From Agromyces kandeliae (GTDB lineage: Bacteria; Actinomycetota; Actinomycetes; Actinomycetales; Microbacteriaceae), in the NCBI RefSeq assembly GCF_009674665.1, contig NZ_WKJD01000016.1, forward strand, positions 310,001 through 374,000: a DNA stretch of 64,000 bases. Reading direction: 5' to 3'. Below are positions 52,709-62,255 of the stretch, piece after piece. The position numbers were made by a program, and so were the translations under genes. The notes below the pieces were generated by a model. That model saw nothing but the letters and a program-made list of their open reading frames with translations, searched no databases and was not told the origin of the DNA. How positions within the stretch are numbered: the stretch's first letter is position 1; every line of letters starts with the position of its first letter.

Positions 52709-53407
52709 ATGACCCGCATCGAGCAGGCGCGCATCCTCGTCGTCGGGGCCAGCGGCGCGCTGGGAACCCTGATCGCCGAGCGCCTCGCGGAGCGCGGAGC
52801 CCGGCTCGTCCTCCACGGCCGGGACGCGGCACGGCTCGGCGACCCGCCGGGCGGCGCGACGGTCGCCATCGACCTCACCGAGGCCGACGCACCCGAGACG
52901 ATCGTCGATCGTGCCGTCGAGGCACTCGGCGGCCTCGACGCGATCGTCGTCGCGGCAGGCGTCGTCGGGTTCGACGGCGTGGCAGAGACGGCCGGGCAGG
53001 ACCTCGAGACGATGTTCACCGTCAACGCCCTCGCTCCGATGCGGATCATCTCGGTCGCGCTGCCGAGCCTGCGCGACTCGGCCGCCGCAGGGAACGAGCC
53101 GGTCGTGCTCACCATCTCGGGAATCGTCTCGGAGTTCCCGACGGCCGGGCTCGCGAGCTACTCGGCCTCGAAGGCGGCACTCGCGGCGTACGTCGCGGCC
53201 GCCGGTCGAGAGCTCCGGCGCAGCGGCATCCGCCTCGTCGATGCCCGGCCCGGCCATACCGAGACGGGACTCGCCGAGCGCCCCCTCTTCGGGGCGGCGC
53301 CGCGCTTCCCGCACGGGCACGATCCCGCGATCGTCGCGGATCGGCTCGTGCGGGCGATCGAGGACGGCTCGACGACGCTGCCGCCCGACGCCTTCACCGG
53401 AGCCTGA
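52709..53407 (+). CDS. Short-chain dehydrogenase/reductase
   Basis: A 232-residue classical SDR. The cofactor motif is VVGASGALGTLIAERLAERG, followed by HGRD, suggesting NADP preference. The active site is SGIVSEFPTAGLASYSASKAAL with the YxxxK pair, and the Ser in LTISGI. PGHTETGL follows. It oxidises or reduces a small alcohol or ketone. TAGGCT lies six bases before the ATG, so the transcript is probably leaderless. A single gene divergent from recQ; substrate unknown. Confidence 0.9.
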   Translation: MTRIEQARILVVGASGALGTLIAERLAERGARLVLHGRDAARLGDPPGGATVAIDLTEADAPETIVDRAVEALGGLDAIVVAAGVVGFDGVAETAGQDLETMFTVNALAPMRIISVALPSLRDSAAAGNEPVVLTISGIVSEFPTAGLASYSASKAALAAYVAAAGRELRRSGIRLVDARPGHTETGLAERPLFGAAPRFPHGHDPAIVADRLVRAIEDGSTTLPPDAFTGA

Positions 53408-53444
53408 GTCGGCGCCGACGCGGCACCGGGCGGCAGCGCGCGCG

Positions 53445-54107
53445 TCAGTCGCGCGGCTCCGAGTCTCCGGACGCCTCCCCGGCGTCGGGCTCGGGCGAGC
53501 CGTCGGCGGCATCCGCGCCCGCCGGCTTCCGACGGACGAACAGCAACGCCACCACCGCGGCGACGGCGACCGCCAGCACGCCTGCGCCGATCCACACGAG
53601 GTCCTGCGCGGCACCGCTCGACGAGGCGTCGCCGGCCTCTCCGTCGTCGACACCCTCGGCCGTTCCCGCGACGTCGGCGCACGGCGAGTCGTCCGCCCCG
53701 GGGCCCACGGGTTCGCCGTCGGCGGGCTGCCATTCGAACTCGAAGTCGCCGGAGATCGGGTGACCGTCCGCCGAGACGACGCGCCACACGACGGTGTACT
53801 CGCCCGGCTCGCCGAGCTCGGCCGCCACGCTCGCGATCGCGCCGTCGACCGTCGCGCACTGCGTGGCGTAGTGCAGCCCGTCGGGCCCGACCACGTCCAT
53901 GGCCGCCGCACCCTCGGCATCGAGCAGCGCGTCGTTCGTCTCGAGCCAGACGACGCCGGGCTGCTCCGTGACGGTCTCCTCGCCGTCGGGCGAGACCGCG
54001 ATCACGGTGTTGTGCGCGAATGCGGGCAGTGCGGGGCCGGCCACCGTGGCCAGGGCGGCGAGCGCCGCCCCGGCCACGGCGAGCGGGATGCTCCGGCGCG
54101 ACACCAT
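53445..54107 (-). CDS. CopC-domain copper-binding protein, membrane-anchored
   Basis: A 220-residue exported protein. The signal peptide (1-31) ends so that the mature chain begins at His (AHNTVIAVSPDGE), the usual N-terminal copper ligand of CopC. The CopC domain continues to VVSADGHPISGDFEFEW, which supplies the second His site. An acidic linker and one C-terminal helix (about 180-200) with a basic end anchor it. It binds Cu(II) outside the cell. The ATG is within a few bases of the YcnI gene stop, so the two are cotranscribed. No CsoR-type dyad is seen nearby. Confidence 0.88.
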   Translation of the reverse strand: MVSRRSIPLAVAGAALAALATVAGPALPAFAHNTVIAVSPDGEETVTEQPGVVWLETNDALLDAEGAAAMDVVGPDGLHYATQCATVDGAIASVAAELGEPGEYTVVWRVVSADGHPISGDFEFEWQPADGEPVGPGADDSPCADVAGTAEGVDDGEAGDASSSGAAQDLVWIGAGVLAVAVAAVVALLFVRRKPAGADAADGSPEPDAGEASGDSEPRD

Positions 54108-54109
54108 GG

Positions 54110-54844
54110 TCAGGCCTTCTTCCCGCGCCGTGCGGCGATCGCCACGGTGAGACCGGCAGCGCCCACGGCCAGGCCGGTGATGCCGAGCACCCGGCCGACG
54201 ACGTCGACCGAGCCCTGCGATGCCGCGGTCTGCTCGGCCTCGTGCTCCTCGGCGTGCTCGTCCGACGACGCCTCGGCGTCGTCGTGGCCGTGCGCGTCGC
54301 CCGTCGACTCGGTGACCTCGATCGCCGGGGCCGGGCGCTCGGGCTCGGCGCCGTCGGCGCCCGCCGACTCGCTCCAGTCGTTCTCGCCCTCGACGCAGGA
54401 CTGCAGCACGGGGAACTCGAGGCGCTCGCCCGCGGCGTCCTCCGGCAGCAGCACCTGGATCTGGAACGTCTCGCGATACCCGTCGGGCTGCGGCGTCGAG
54501 GCGGTGTAGACGACCTGGCCCACGCGCTCGGCGACGACGTCGCCGTGCGCGCCGTCGACCGGCTCGTCGAGCTCGACCATGACCTTCTCGACGTCCCAGC
54601 CGGACTTGAGCGTCGGGGTGACGGACAGGATCGACTCGGGGATCTCGACGGTGTACGACGTGGTCGGCGACGCATCGCAGCCGTGGCCCGAGGCGAACTC
54701 GAGCACCGAGTACGACCCGGCGGCGGTCGAGCTGGGCGTGACGTTGACGTGGGCCTGCGCGGCGACGGGCGCCGCGAGGGCGAGCAGGGTGCCGGCGCCG
54801 AGTGCGGTCGCGGCGGCGGCGGTCGTGCGGGTGATGGATCGCAT
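54110..54844 (-). CDS. YcnI-family (DUF1775) copper-associated protein
   Basis: A 244-residue exported membrane-anchored protein. The signal peptide ends at ...AQAHVNVTPSSTAAG, so mature His1 can bind copper as in Bacillus YcnI. The DUF1775 domain includes VPxx-like YTVEIPESI, WDVEKVMVELDEP and FQIQVLLPEDAAGE. A His/Glu/Asp-rich linker (GDAHGHDDAEASSDEHAEEH) precedes the C-terminal helix. It is thought to act as a copper chaperone outside the membrane with CopC and a CopD-like partner. ATG 54844 follows GGAGAAG. Confidence 0.9.
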   Translation of the reverse strand: MRSITRTTAAAATALGAGTLLALAAPVAAQAHVNVTPSSTAAGSYSVLEFASGHGCDASPTTSYTVEIPESILSVTPTLKSGWDVEKVMVELDEPVDGAHGDVVAERVGQVVYTASTPQPDGYRETFQIQVLLPEDAAGERLEFPVLQSCVEGENDWSESAGADGAEPERPAPAIEVTESTGDAHGHDDAEASSDEHAEEHEAEQTAASQGSVDVVGRVLGITGLAVGAAGLTVAIAARRGKKA

Positions 54845-54943
54845 CGGTGTGTTCTTCTCCAAGAGGGGGTGCGCGGACGCGCTGCCGTGATCGTCGGCAG
54901 TGGTTCGGCGCGTCGGCGCGAACGGATTCGGTGTCGTGACCGC

Positions 54944-55564
54944 TCAGGCGGCCGCGAGCACCTCCGGCGGACCCCGATGGCGGAGCGAGGAGAGGAGCAG
55001 GATGCCGAGGGCCGACGGGCCGTCGCGCCGCGAGACGGGGCGCGCCACGTCGCGCGGGGCGGGCGCGGCCGCACCCGTGAGGACCGTGACGAGCAGGCGG
55101 ATGCCGCGCGCCAGCGCGCCGGCGACCGCGGCGACGGCGGCGACGGACCTGCCGAGCACCGCGAGGAACGCGACCGTGAGCGCCGCGGCGGCCACGTGCG
55201 CCACGGGCATGGCCGCATGCCCGTGGTCGACGGCGACGAACGCGTCGAGCGGGATGGTGCCGCCCGCGTGGAGTGCGTGGGCATCGACGGCCGCGGCGCC
55301 GAGTGCGTCGGACCCGGGCGTGCCCACCGCGTAGAGCAGGTGCAGGGCGGCCTGTGCGACGAGTGCGGCGACCGAGGCGCGGAGCAGCGGCATCCGCCCG
55401 CCGACGACGAGCATCGCGACGGGGACGGAGAAGGCGAACGCGAGGGCCAGTGCGACGGGCCCGGGCGGCGTGCCGCCGCCGACCGTGTGCGCGAGGGATG
55501 CCGCGAGCACCGCGAACGCGGCGACCGCGGCTCCACGAGCCGTGCGCGCACCCCGGGAAGTCAC
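54944..55564 (-). CDS. Multi-helix membrane protein of the CopC/YcnI cluster
   Basis: A 206-residue hydrophobic protein with about five helices, His residues near membrane edges (SLAHTV, AVDHGHAAMPVAHVAAAAL) and an Arg-rich cytoplasmic tail. Proteins of this kind regularly precede ycnI and copC in actinobacteria, but no domain defines a reaction. It lies 100 bp upstream of the YcnI gene in the same direction, making a three-gene unit. It is likely to help place or move copper in the membrane. It is not CopD. Confidence 0.7.
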   Translation of the reverse strand: MTSRGARTARGAAVAAFAVLAASLAHTVGGGTPPGPVALALAFAFSVPVAMLVVGGRMPLLRASVAALVAQAALHLLYAVGTPGSDALGAAAVDAHALHAGGTIPLDAFVAVDHGHAAMPVAHVAAAALTVAFLAVLGRSVAAVAAVAGALARGIRLLVTVLTGAAAPAPRDVARPVSRRDGPSALGILLLSSLRHRGPPEVLAAA

Positions 55565-55593
55565 CCGACCAGCCTAGCCGCCCGGCGCGCACG

Positions 55594-55627
55594 GGAACGG
55601 CCCCGGGCATGCGCCCGGGGCCGTTCC
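55594..55627 (-). terminator. Terminator of the 5'-nucleotidase gene
   Basis: GGAACGGCCCCGGGC pairs perfectly with GCCCGGGGCCGTTCC around a 4-nt loop, 15 bp past the stop codon on the minus strand. One of the strongest hairpins in the window. Confidence 0.85.
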
Positions 55628-55641
55628 ACTGGGTACCGGCG

Positions 55642-57663
55642 TCAGCTCACGTTCAGCGTGAACGAGCTGGTGGTGCCGGTCGAGGGCACGAACACGTCGA
55701 ACGTGGTCGGACCGCTCGCGCCGGCCGGGACGGTGAACATGACGCTCGCCTGGCCGATCTCGTCGAAGTTCGGCGTGTACGCGGTGTCGATCGGCGCGCT
55801 GCCGAGTTCGACCCCGCCGCTCGAGACGACCGCGGTGTCCGCGTCGATCTCGTCGCGCGAGAAGTCGAGCGACGACAGCTCGACGGTCACCGAGGCGCCC
55901 GCCGCGACCGAGGTGCCGCCCGGCAGGTGGACGCCGACCGCGCGCTGCATGAGGTCGGGCGTCGCGGAGCCGAACGTGTCGAACCAGTCCACCATCGACT
56001 CGAGGTCGATCTTGCCGCTGTCGGCCTTGTTCGTGCCGTCGGCCAGGGTGAAGAAGTTGTCACCGCCGGACGCGAGGAACGAGTTCGCACCGACGGAGTA
56101 CGTCGCCGCGGGGTCGATCGCCACGCCATCGAGCCACATCTCGGTCACGTGCGAGCCCTTCGGCGCGGTCGGGTCGTACGTGTACGTGAACTCCTCGTTG
56201 ACGCCGAGCTTGAGGAACGGACGGCTGACGCCCTCGGGCTGCCACTGCTCCTCGAGCACCTGCTTGATCTGCGCTCCCGTGAGGTCGAACGAGACCAGCG
56301 TGTTGGCGAACGGCTGGACGGCCGCGGCCTCGGCGTAGGTGACCTCACCCGAGGCGAGGTCGGCACGCAGGCCGCCGGGGTTCATGAACGTGATCTGCAC
56401 GTCACGCGTGCCGTCCACGTTCAGCGCCCACTCCTGCACGTCGGCCACGAAGTTGCCGAGCGTGGACTCGCCTCCACGGTTCTCCGGGAACGACGGCGCC
56501 CCGACGGGGTTCGCGCGCACGGCGCGGCCGAAGTTCGCCGTCGCCTCGCCGAGCACGACGCTGCCCAGCTCCTGGGCGACGGCCGTGGCTTCGGCCACGA
56601 GCGGGACGAGCGCCGGGTCGGGCTCCGCGATGTAGCCGGTGATGCTCCCGCTCGCGTCGCGGACCGCCATCGTGTAGATGGTGTTCTTCATCCGCGCGAT
56701 CTTGCCGCTCTTCTTGTTGAAGGTGATCTCCATGTTGGAGAAGCGCTCGCCGTACTGGCCGCTCGAGATCACGGGTCGGCCGTCGATCACGTGGTTGTAC
56801 GCGAGGTGCGTGTGGCCCGAGACGATCGCGTCGACGTTGTCGTTGGCATTCAGCACGATGTCGCCGAACCGCGAGTTCGGGTCGGTCGCCGACGCGACGG
56901 TCGTGTCGGCTGCGCCCTCGTGGACGAGCAGGACGACGATGTCGGCTTCGCCGTTCGCGTCGTCGCCGTCGCTCAGCTGGTCGGCAACGCGGTTGGCGGC
57001 CTCGACGGGTGGGCCCACCTCGATGTCGGCGATGCCCGCGGGGCTCACGAGCGACGGAAGCTCGTCGGTCACGGCGCCGACGAAGCCGAGGCGCACGCCC
57101 TCGAACTCCGCCACCCAGTACTCGGGCAGCGCGGCCTCGCCGGTGGTCTTGTCGTAGACGTTCGCGCCGAGGTACTCCCAGAGCGCGAGCGGCATGACGC
57201 GATCGGTGAGGTCGTCCATGCCCTTGTCGAACTCGTGGTTGCCCACCGAGCTGACGTCGAGGCCCGCCTCGTTGAAGGCCTGGATCGTCGGGACGTCCTG
57301 CTGGATGAACGAGGTGAAGGTCGATGCCCCGATGAGGTCTCCGGCTGCGGCGAAGACGGTGTTCGGGTTCGCGTCGCGGATCTCGTTCACCGCCGTCGAG
57401 AGCCGCGCGATGCCCGCTGCGGAGCCGTTCTGCTCGATCCGGCCGTGGAAGTCGTTCACGGTGACGAGGTTGAGGTCGACGAAGGCCTTCGCCTTCGCCT
57501 GCGGCGGGAGCCCGTCCGGCGGGACGGCCTGGGCCGAGGCGACGCCGCCGAGGGCGAGCGCGAGAGCGGTGGCTCCGGCGAGCGCTCCTGCGGCCGCGCG
57601 GCCGCGGGAGCGCATGGGGGACGTGGCGCGGGTCCGAGCCGCACCGGGGGAACGTTGCTGCAT
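55642..57663 (-). CDS. Secreted bifunctional metallophosphatase/5'-nucleotidase
   Basis: A 673-residue exported enzyme. A signal peptide (1-46) ends in ASAQA. The metallophosphatase domain has VNDFHGRI, AAGDLIGAS, VGNHEFDKG, VLLVHEGA and VSGHTHLAYNH, the metal ligands of UshA-like enzymes. The C-terminal 5_nucleotid_C domain (about 345-530) has NPGGLRADLASG and LASGGDNFFTL for nucleotide binding. A final beta domain of ~110 residues ends in SSFTLNVS with no sortase signal. It releases phosphate from nucleotides outside the cell. Lone gene with a strong terminator. Confidence 0.93.
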   Translation of the reverse strand: MQQRSPGAARTRATSPMRSRGRAAAGALAGATALALALGGVASAQAVPPDGLPPQAKAKAFVDLNLVTVNDFHGRIEQNGSAAGIARLSTAVNEIRDANPNTVFAAAGDLIGASTFTSFIQQDVPTIQAFNEAGLDVSSVGNHEFDKGMDDLTDRVMPLALWEYLGANVYDKTTGEAALPEYWVAEFEGVRLGFVGAVTDELPSLVSPAGIADIEVGPPVEAANRVADQLSDGDDANGEADIVVLLVHEGAADTTVASATDPNSRFGDIVLNANDNVDAIVSGHTHLAYNHVIDGRPVISSGQYGERFSNMEITFNKKSGKIARMKNTIYTMAVRDASGSITGYIAEPDPALVPLVAEATAVAQELGSVVLGEATANFGRAVRANPVGAPSFPENRGGESTLGNFVADVQEWALNVDGTRDVQITFMNPGGLRADLASGEVTYAEAAAVQPFANTLVSFDLTGAQIKQVLEEQWQPEGVSRPFLKLGVNEEFTYTYDPTAPKGSHVTEMWLDGVAIDPAATYSVGANSFLASGGDNFFTLADGTNKADSGKIDLESMVDWFDTFGSATPDLMQRAVGVHLPGGTSVAAGASVTVELSSLDFSRDEIDADTAVVSSGGVELGSAPIDTAYTPNFDEIGQASVMFTVPAGASGPTTFDVFVPSTGTTSSFTLNVS

Positions 57664-57825
57664 TGCGTGATCTCCTCTGCAAGGGCGGATGCGGGAGACC
57701 GGCCTTCGCGCTCCCCCGGCGTCGCACGTGACCGCCCCGGGTTCGGGCGGGCACTGCTTCGCAGCCTATGGCGGGGGCTCGGCCGAGGGAAGGGACTTGA
57801 CCCACTCGTCACGCGGCGTTCAACG

Positions 57826-57875
57826 AATCGGCCGATTTTGCTCAGATGAGCAGCGATCCGTGCTCAGATGAGCAG
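57826..57875. promoter_or_regulatory. Operator cluster before the EamA gene
   Basis: Two identical 15-bp sites TGCTCAGATGAGCAG (57839-57853 and 57861-57875), each a 12-bp palindrome, lie 22 bp apart. A separate palindrome, AATCGGCCGATT, is at 57826-57837. They precede a TAGGCT -10 at 57892 by 16 bp. Confidence 0.7.
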
Positions 57876-57905
57876 GATCGGCCGTCGGGCCTAGGCTGAA
57901 CGACG

Positions 57906-58871
57906 ATGCTCACCGCGGTCCTCTCGCTCTCCGGCGCGATCGTCTACGGCGCTGCGGACTTCCTCGGCGGCCTCGCCGCACGTCGCCTGGGCGCGCTCCT
58001 GGCCACGGCGGTCGCCTCGGTCGCGGGACTCGTCGCGATGGTGGCCGCGCTGCCCGTGCTCGGCGGAGCCTGGACCGCCGCCGACCTCGGGTGGGGCGCG
58101 CTCTCCGGCGTGATCGGCGCCGTCGCGATCGCCCTGCTCTACGCGTGCCTCGCGATCGGCCCCATGAGCATCCTCTCGCCGCTCACCGCGCTGATGTCGG
58201 CCGTCACCCCGATGCTCTGGGGCACGCTCGTCGGTGCCGAGCGGTTCGGACCGCTCGGGGCCTGGGGCATCGGCATCGCGCTGGTCGCCGTCGTCCTCGT
58301 CGGGTTCGTGCCCGAGCGCGGTGCCGTCCGGCCCAGCGCGCGCGGCCTGCTGCTCGCGGTCGGCTCCGGGCTCGCGATCGGCGGGTACTACATCGCGATC
58401 TCCCACACGGCGGATGCCTCGGGCGTCGTCCCGCTCGTCGCGAACCGCGTCGTCTCGGCGACCGTGCTGTTCGCCGCGTTCGGCGCGGTGACCGTGTTCG
58501 CCGCGGTGCGGGCACGGTCCGGCGCGCTGGAGGCGGGCACCGCCCGATCGGGAGCGGCGGAGGCGTCGGCCGATCGCGGCGCGGTGCCGACCGCCTCCGG
58601 GACGGCGACGGCCGGCGCGACGCGCTTCCGCGACCTCCGCGTGGCACTCGCGCTCGCCCTCACGTGCGGCGTCGTCGACGCGACGGCGAACGTGCTGCTG
58701 CTCCTCGGCATCCGCGCGGGCGACCTCGCCGTCGCGGCCGTGCTGGGTGCCATGTACCCGGCGGGCACGATCCTCCTCGCGGCGATCGTCCTGCGCGAAC
58801 GTATCGCGCCGGTGCAGTGGGCGGGACTCGCGCTGGCGCTCGTCGCGGCCGGCCTGCTCGCGGTGGCCTGA
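57906..58871 (+). CDS. EamA/DMT-family transporter
   Basis: A 321-residue membrane protein with ten helices in two EamA repeats (first: LSLSGAIVYGAADFLGGLAA; second begins ALALALTCGVVDATANVLLL). The signature AVLGAMYPAGTILLAAIVLR near the end is typical of this family. A polar loop of ~45 residues (ARSGALEAGTARSGAAEASA) between the repeats is longer than usual. Substrate unknown. The promoter has paired palindromic sites, so expression is probably tightly controlled by a repressor encoded elsewhere. Leaderless: TAGGCT eight bases before the ATG. Confidence 0.88.
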   Translation: MLTAVLSLSGAIVYGAADFLGGLAARRLGALLATAVASVAGLVAMVAALPVLGGAWTAADLGWGALSGVIGAVAIALLYACLAIGPMSILSPLTALMSAVTPMLWGTLVGAERFGPLGAWGIGIALVAVVLVGFVPERGAVRPSARGLLLAVGSGLAIGGYYIAISHTADASGVVPLVANRVVSATVLFAAFGAVTVFAAVRARSGALEAGTARSGAAEASADRGAVPTASGTATAGATRFRDLRVALALALTCGVVDATANVLLLLGIRAGDLAVAAVLGAMYPAGTILLAAIVLRERIAPVQWAGLALALVAAGLLAVA

Positions 58872-58922
58872 GCGGCACGGTCCCCCGACGGCACGCGGAC
58901 CGGCGGCACGACGTGATCGGCG

Positions 58923-61487
58923 TCAGAGCCGGACGACCTCCGCGATGCGCACGACCGCGGTGCCCTCCTCCGCCGACGCCTCGAGGTCGACCTCGCCGCG
59001 GATCCGCCAGTCGTGGTGGCCCGCGGGGTCGTCGATCACCTGCTCGACGCGCCAGGTGCCGGCGGCGGCGTCCGTCTCGTCGATCGTGACGAGCCGCGGC
59101 GAGCGCGCGGGCCCGCCCGTGAGGATGTCGTCGTGCTCGGCGTAGTACCGGTCGAGCACGTCGGGCCAGCCGACGTCCGGGTCGAGCTCGGCGAGCTCCT
59201 CGTCGCGCTCGAGCGCGGCGAGCTGCACGCGGCGGAACAGCTCGTTGCGCACGAGCACGGTGAACGCGCGGCGGTTCGTGACGACCGACGGCGGCGCGGG
59301 CGGCACGACCGGCGCCTCGTCCTCGGGCAGGTGCGCGGTCGGGTCGACGAGCTCGGCCCACTCGTCGACGAGGCTCGAGTCCACCTGCCGCACGAGCTCG
59401 CCGAGCCACTCGATGAGGTCGAGCAGCTCCTCGTCCTTGTGCTCGTCCGGTACGGTCTGACGGATCGCGCGGAACGCGTCGGAGAGGTAGCGGAGGACGA
59501 GGCCCTCGCTGCGCTGCAGCTGGTAGAACGACACGTACTCGCCGAACGACATCGACCGCTCGAACATGTCGCGCACGACCGCCTTCGGGCTGAGCTCGAA
59601 GTCGCGCACCCACGGTTGGCTCGAGGCGAACGTCTCGAAGGCGTGGGCGAGCAGCTCGTCGAGCGGCTTCGGCCAGGTGACCTCCTCGAGCAGCGCCATC
59701 CGCTCGTCGTACTCGATGCCGTCGCGCTTCATCGCGGCGACGGCCTCGCCGCGGGCCTTGTACTGCTGCTGCGACAGGATCGGCCGAGGGTCGTCGAGCG
59801 TCGACTCGATGATCGACACGACGTCGAGCGAGTAGTGCCCGGTGCCCTGCTCGCTCGTGGTCGGGTCGAGCAGCTCGATCGCGGCGAGCGCGAACGGCGA
59901 CAGCGGCTGGTTCAGGGCGAAGTTCGGCTGCAGGTCGACGGTGAGCCGCAGGTCGACGCCGTACGTCCGGCCGGCCTCGACGGCCGGGACGATGTGGACC
60001 ACCTCCGCGTCGCGCAGCGTGCGCAGGATGCCGAGCGCGCGACGCGCGAGCTCGAACCGCCGCGCCCGCGGCTCGTGGTTGTCGAAGACGAGCGAGCGGA
60101 TGGCGCCGGCCACGTCGCCGCCGCGACCGATCACGTTGATCAGCATCGCCGCGCTGAGCGACAGCTGCGGCACGAGCGGCTCGGGCTCCGCGGCGACGAG
60201 GCGCTCGAACGACCCCTCGCCCCACGTGACGAACCCGGCCTGCGGCTTCTTGCGGACGATCTTCTTCAGCTTCTTCGGGTCGTCGCCCGCCTTGCGGATC
60301 GCGGTCTCGTTCTCGATCTCGTGGTCGGGGGCGAGCACGACGACGGTGCCCGCCGTGTCGTAGCCGGCCCGGCCCGCCCGCCCCGCGACCTGGTGGAACT
60401 CGCGCGCGCTGAGCTGGCGCATCCGCTGCCCGTCGTACTTCGACAGCGCGGTGATGAGCACCGAGCGGATGGGCACGTTGATGCCGACGCCGAGCGTGTC
60501 GGTGCCGCAGATGACGCGGAGCAGCCCGCGCTGCGCGAGCGTCTCGACGAGCCGGCGGTAGCGGGGCAGCATGCCCGCGTGGTGCACGCCGATGCCGGCG
60601 CGCACGAGGCGGGAGAGGATCTTGCCGAACCCGGTCGTGAAGCGGAACCCGCCGATGGCCTCGGCGATCTCGTCGCGCTGCTCGCGCGTGACGACCCGGA
60701 TCGAGGAGAGCGCCTGCGCGCGCTCCATCGCGGCGGCCTGCGAGAAGTGCACGATGTACACCGGTGCCTGCTTCGTCTCGAGGAGCTCCTCGACGGTCTC
60801 CTGCACGGGCGTCTTCGCGTACGAGAAGTGCAGCGGCACGGGTCGCTCGACGCCGGTCACGCGCGCGGTGTCGCGGCCGGTGCGGCGCGCCAGGTCGTCG
60901 GCGATCGCGGTCACGTCGCCGAGCGTCGCCGACATGAGCACGAACTGCGCATGGGGCAGCGTGATGAGCGGCACCTGCCACGCCCACCCGCGGTCGGGGT
61001 CGCCGTAGTAGTGGAACTCGTCCATGACGACCTGGTCGACCGCGGCATCCGCCCCCTGCCGGAGCGCGAGGTTCGCGAGGATCTCGGCCGTGCAGCAGAT
61101 GATCGGCGCCTCGGCGTTCACCGAGCTGTCGCCCGTGACCATGCCGACGTTCGCGGCGCCGAAGATGTCGACCAGCTGGAAGAACTTCTCGCTCACGAGC
61201 GCCTTGATCGGCGCCGTGTAGTAGGTGCGGCCCCACGGCCGGCCCGCGTCGCGGTCGGCGGCGGTGCGGGCGACGGATGCCGCGTGCGCGGCGACCGCGA
61301 CGAGCGACTTCCCCGTGCCCGTCGGCGTCGACAGGATCACGTTCGCGCCCGAGACGAGCTCGATGACGGCCTCGTCCTGCGCCGGGTAGAGCGAGAAGCC
61401 GCGGCCCTCGGCCCACTCGACGAACGCGTCGTACATCGCGTCGGCGTCGTACGGGCGCGGGGCGGCGTCGAGCAGGGTTGCGGTCAT
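58923..61487 (-). CDS. DExH-box helicase (Ski2-like/HelY-related superfamily 2)
   Basis: An 854-residue helicase with Q-type SLYPAQDEAVIEL, Walker A STPTGTGKS, Ib TAEILANLAL, DEFH in VVMDEFHYYGDPDRGWAWQV, III MSATLGD, and the C-terminal RecA lobe IVHFSQAAAMERAQAL, CGTDTLGVGINVPIR and QVAGRAGRAGYD. The DEFH box and the long helical C-terminus (DUF3516-type) place it in the actinobacterial Ski2-like group, close to HelY but shorter. It probably unwinds RNA, or RNA in DNA hybrids, by inference. ATG 61487 is chosen; the frame continues upstream only as Arg-rich noise. Confidence 0.92.
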   Translation of the reverse strand: MTATLLDAAPRPYDADAMYDAFVEWAEGRGFSLYPAQDEAVIELVSGANVILSTPTGTGKSLVAVAAHAASVARTAADRDAGRPWGRTYYTAPIKALVSEKFFQLVDIFGAANVGMVTGDSSVNAEAPIICCTAEILANLALRQGADAAVDQVVMDEFHYYGDPDRGWAWQVPLITLPHAQFVLMSATLGDVTAIADDLARRTGRDTARVTGVERPVPLHFSYAKTPVQETVEELLETKQAPVYIVHFSQAAAMERAQALSSIRVVTREQRDEIAEAIGGFRFTTGFGKILSRLVRAGIGVHHAGMLPRYRRLVETLAQRGLLRVICGTDTLGVGINVPIRSVLITALSKYDGQRMRQLSAREFHQVAGRAGRAGYDTAGTVVVLAPDHEIENETAIRKAGDDPKKLKKIVRKKPQAGFVTWGEGSFERLVAAEPEPLVPQLSLSAAMLINVIGRGGDVAGAIRSLVFDNHEPRARRFELARRALGILRTLRDAEVVHIVPAVEAGRTYGVDLRLTVDLQPNFALNQPLSPFALAAIELLDPTTSEQGTGHYSLDVVSIIESTLDDPRPILSQQQYKARGEAVAAMKRDGIEYDERMALLEEVTWPKPLDELLAHAFETFASSQPWVRDFELSPKAVVRDMFERSMSFGEYVSFYQLQRSEGLVLRYLSDAFRAIRQTVPDEHKDEELLDLIEWLGELVRQVDSSLVDEWAELVDPTAHLPEDEAPVVPPAPPSVVTNRRAFTVLVRNELFRRVQLAALERDEELAELDPDVGWPDVLDRYYAEHDDILTGGPARSPRLVTIDETDAAAGTWRVEQVIDDPAGHHDWRIRGEVDLEASAEEGTAVVRIAEVVRL

Positions 61488-61730
61488 CCGTCCGAGTCTG
61501 CCGCATCGCCGTCCGCCGCGCTCGCGCGGGCGGCGGCCGCGACGCGGCCCGACATGGGGGGAGCCGGCCCGCGCTGCCCGTTCGGGTCGGGTTCCAGCGC
61601 GGCCGGCTCTCCGGTCGGCTCCGCGGCGACAGTTCCCCCTGCGTGTCCGCGGTGCGCGACCGAGGTCAACGGTACGGATGCCGCGCGAGGGGGGCATCAG
61701 GGGTAGCCCTGAACCCGCCCCGGGTCGAAG

Positions 61731-62255
61731 TCAGGACGACGACCCTGCGGAGAGCGATTCGGCCGCCGAGTCGACGACGCGCTCGGCCGGGCCGTCCGCA
61801 TCCACGACGATGCCGGGCTCACCGGGCGCCAGCCGTTCGAGGGTGGCGAGCTGCGACTCCAGCAGGGCGGCGGGCATGAAGTGGCCCACGCGGCCGCCGG
61901 CCCGCCGCGCGAGCTCCGCCTCCGAGAGGTCGAGGTGCACGAACCGGGTCGCCGGGGCCGACGCCAGGAGGCGAGCGCGATAGGCGCGTCGGAGTGCGGA
62001 GCAGGCCACCACCACCCCGTCCTCCGTGCCGTCGGCCAGGATCGCTCCGACCCGATCGAGCCACGGCTCGCGGTCGGCGTCGTCGAGCGGCACGCCCGAC
62101 CGCATCTTCGCGACGTTCGCGGGCGGGTGGAGGTCGTCGGCATCGACGAAGGACACCCCGAGGCGCTCCGCGAGGAGCCTCCCCACGGTCGACTTCCCCG
62201 AGGCGGAGACGCCCATCACCACGACGGGGCCGGGCAGCCTGCCGACGGCCGTCAT
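61731..62255 (-). CDS. Gluconokinase (GntK type)
   Basis: A 174-residue P-loop kinase. Walker A is MGVSASGKSTVG, then DADDLHPPANVAKMRSGVPL with the gluconate-binding residues, DREPWL, CSALRRAYRARL and RVGHFMPAALLESQ. This is a complete small gluconokinase, which phosphorylates D-gluconate to 6-phosphogluconate and feeds the pentose phosphate pathway. It overlaps the upstream DUF1353 gene by four bases (ATGA), so the two are cotranslated. Confidence 0.93.
   Translation of the reverse strand: MTAVGRLPGPVVVMGVSASGKSTVGRLLAERLGVSFVDADDLHPPANVAKMRSGVPLDDADREPWLDRVGAILADGTEDGVVVACSALRRAYRARLLASAPATRFVHLDLSEAELARRAGGRVGHFMPAALLESQLATLERLAPGEPGIVVDADGPAERVVDSAAESLSAGSSS

Noticed and set aside
61484-61669. 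61-codon frame overlapping the helicase start by four bases
   Set aside because: The overlap is suggestive, but it needs a TTG start, has no ribosome site and consists mainly of Ala, Gly and Pro. Not enough support to annotate.
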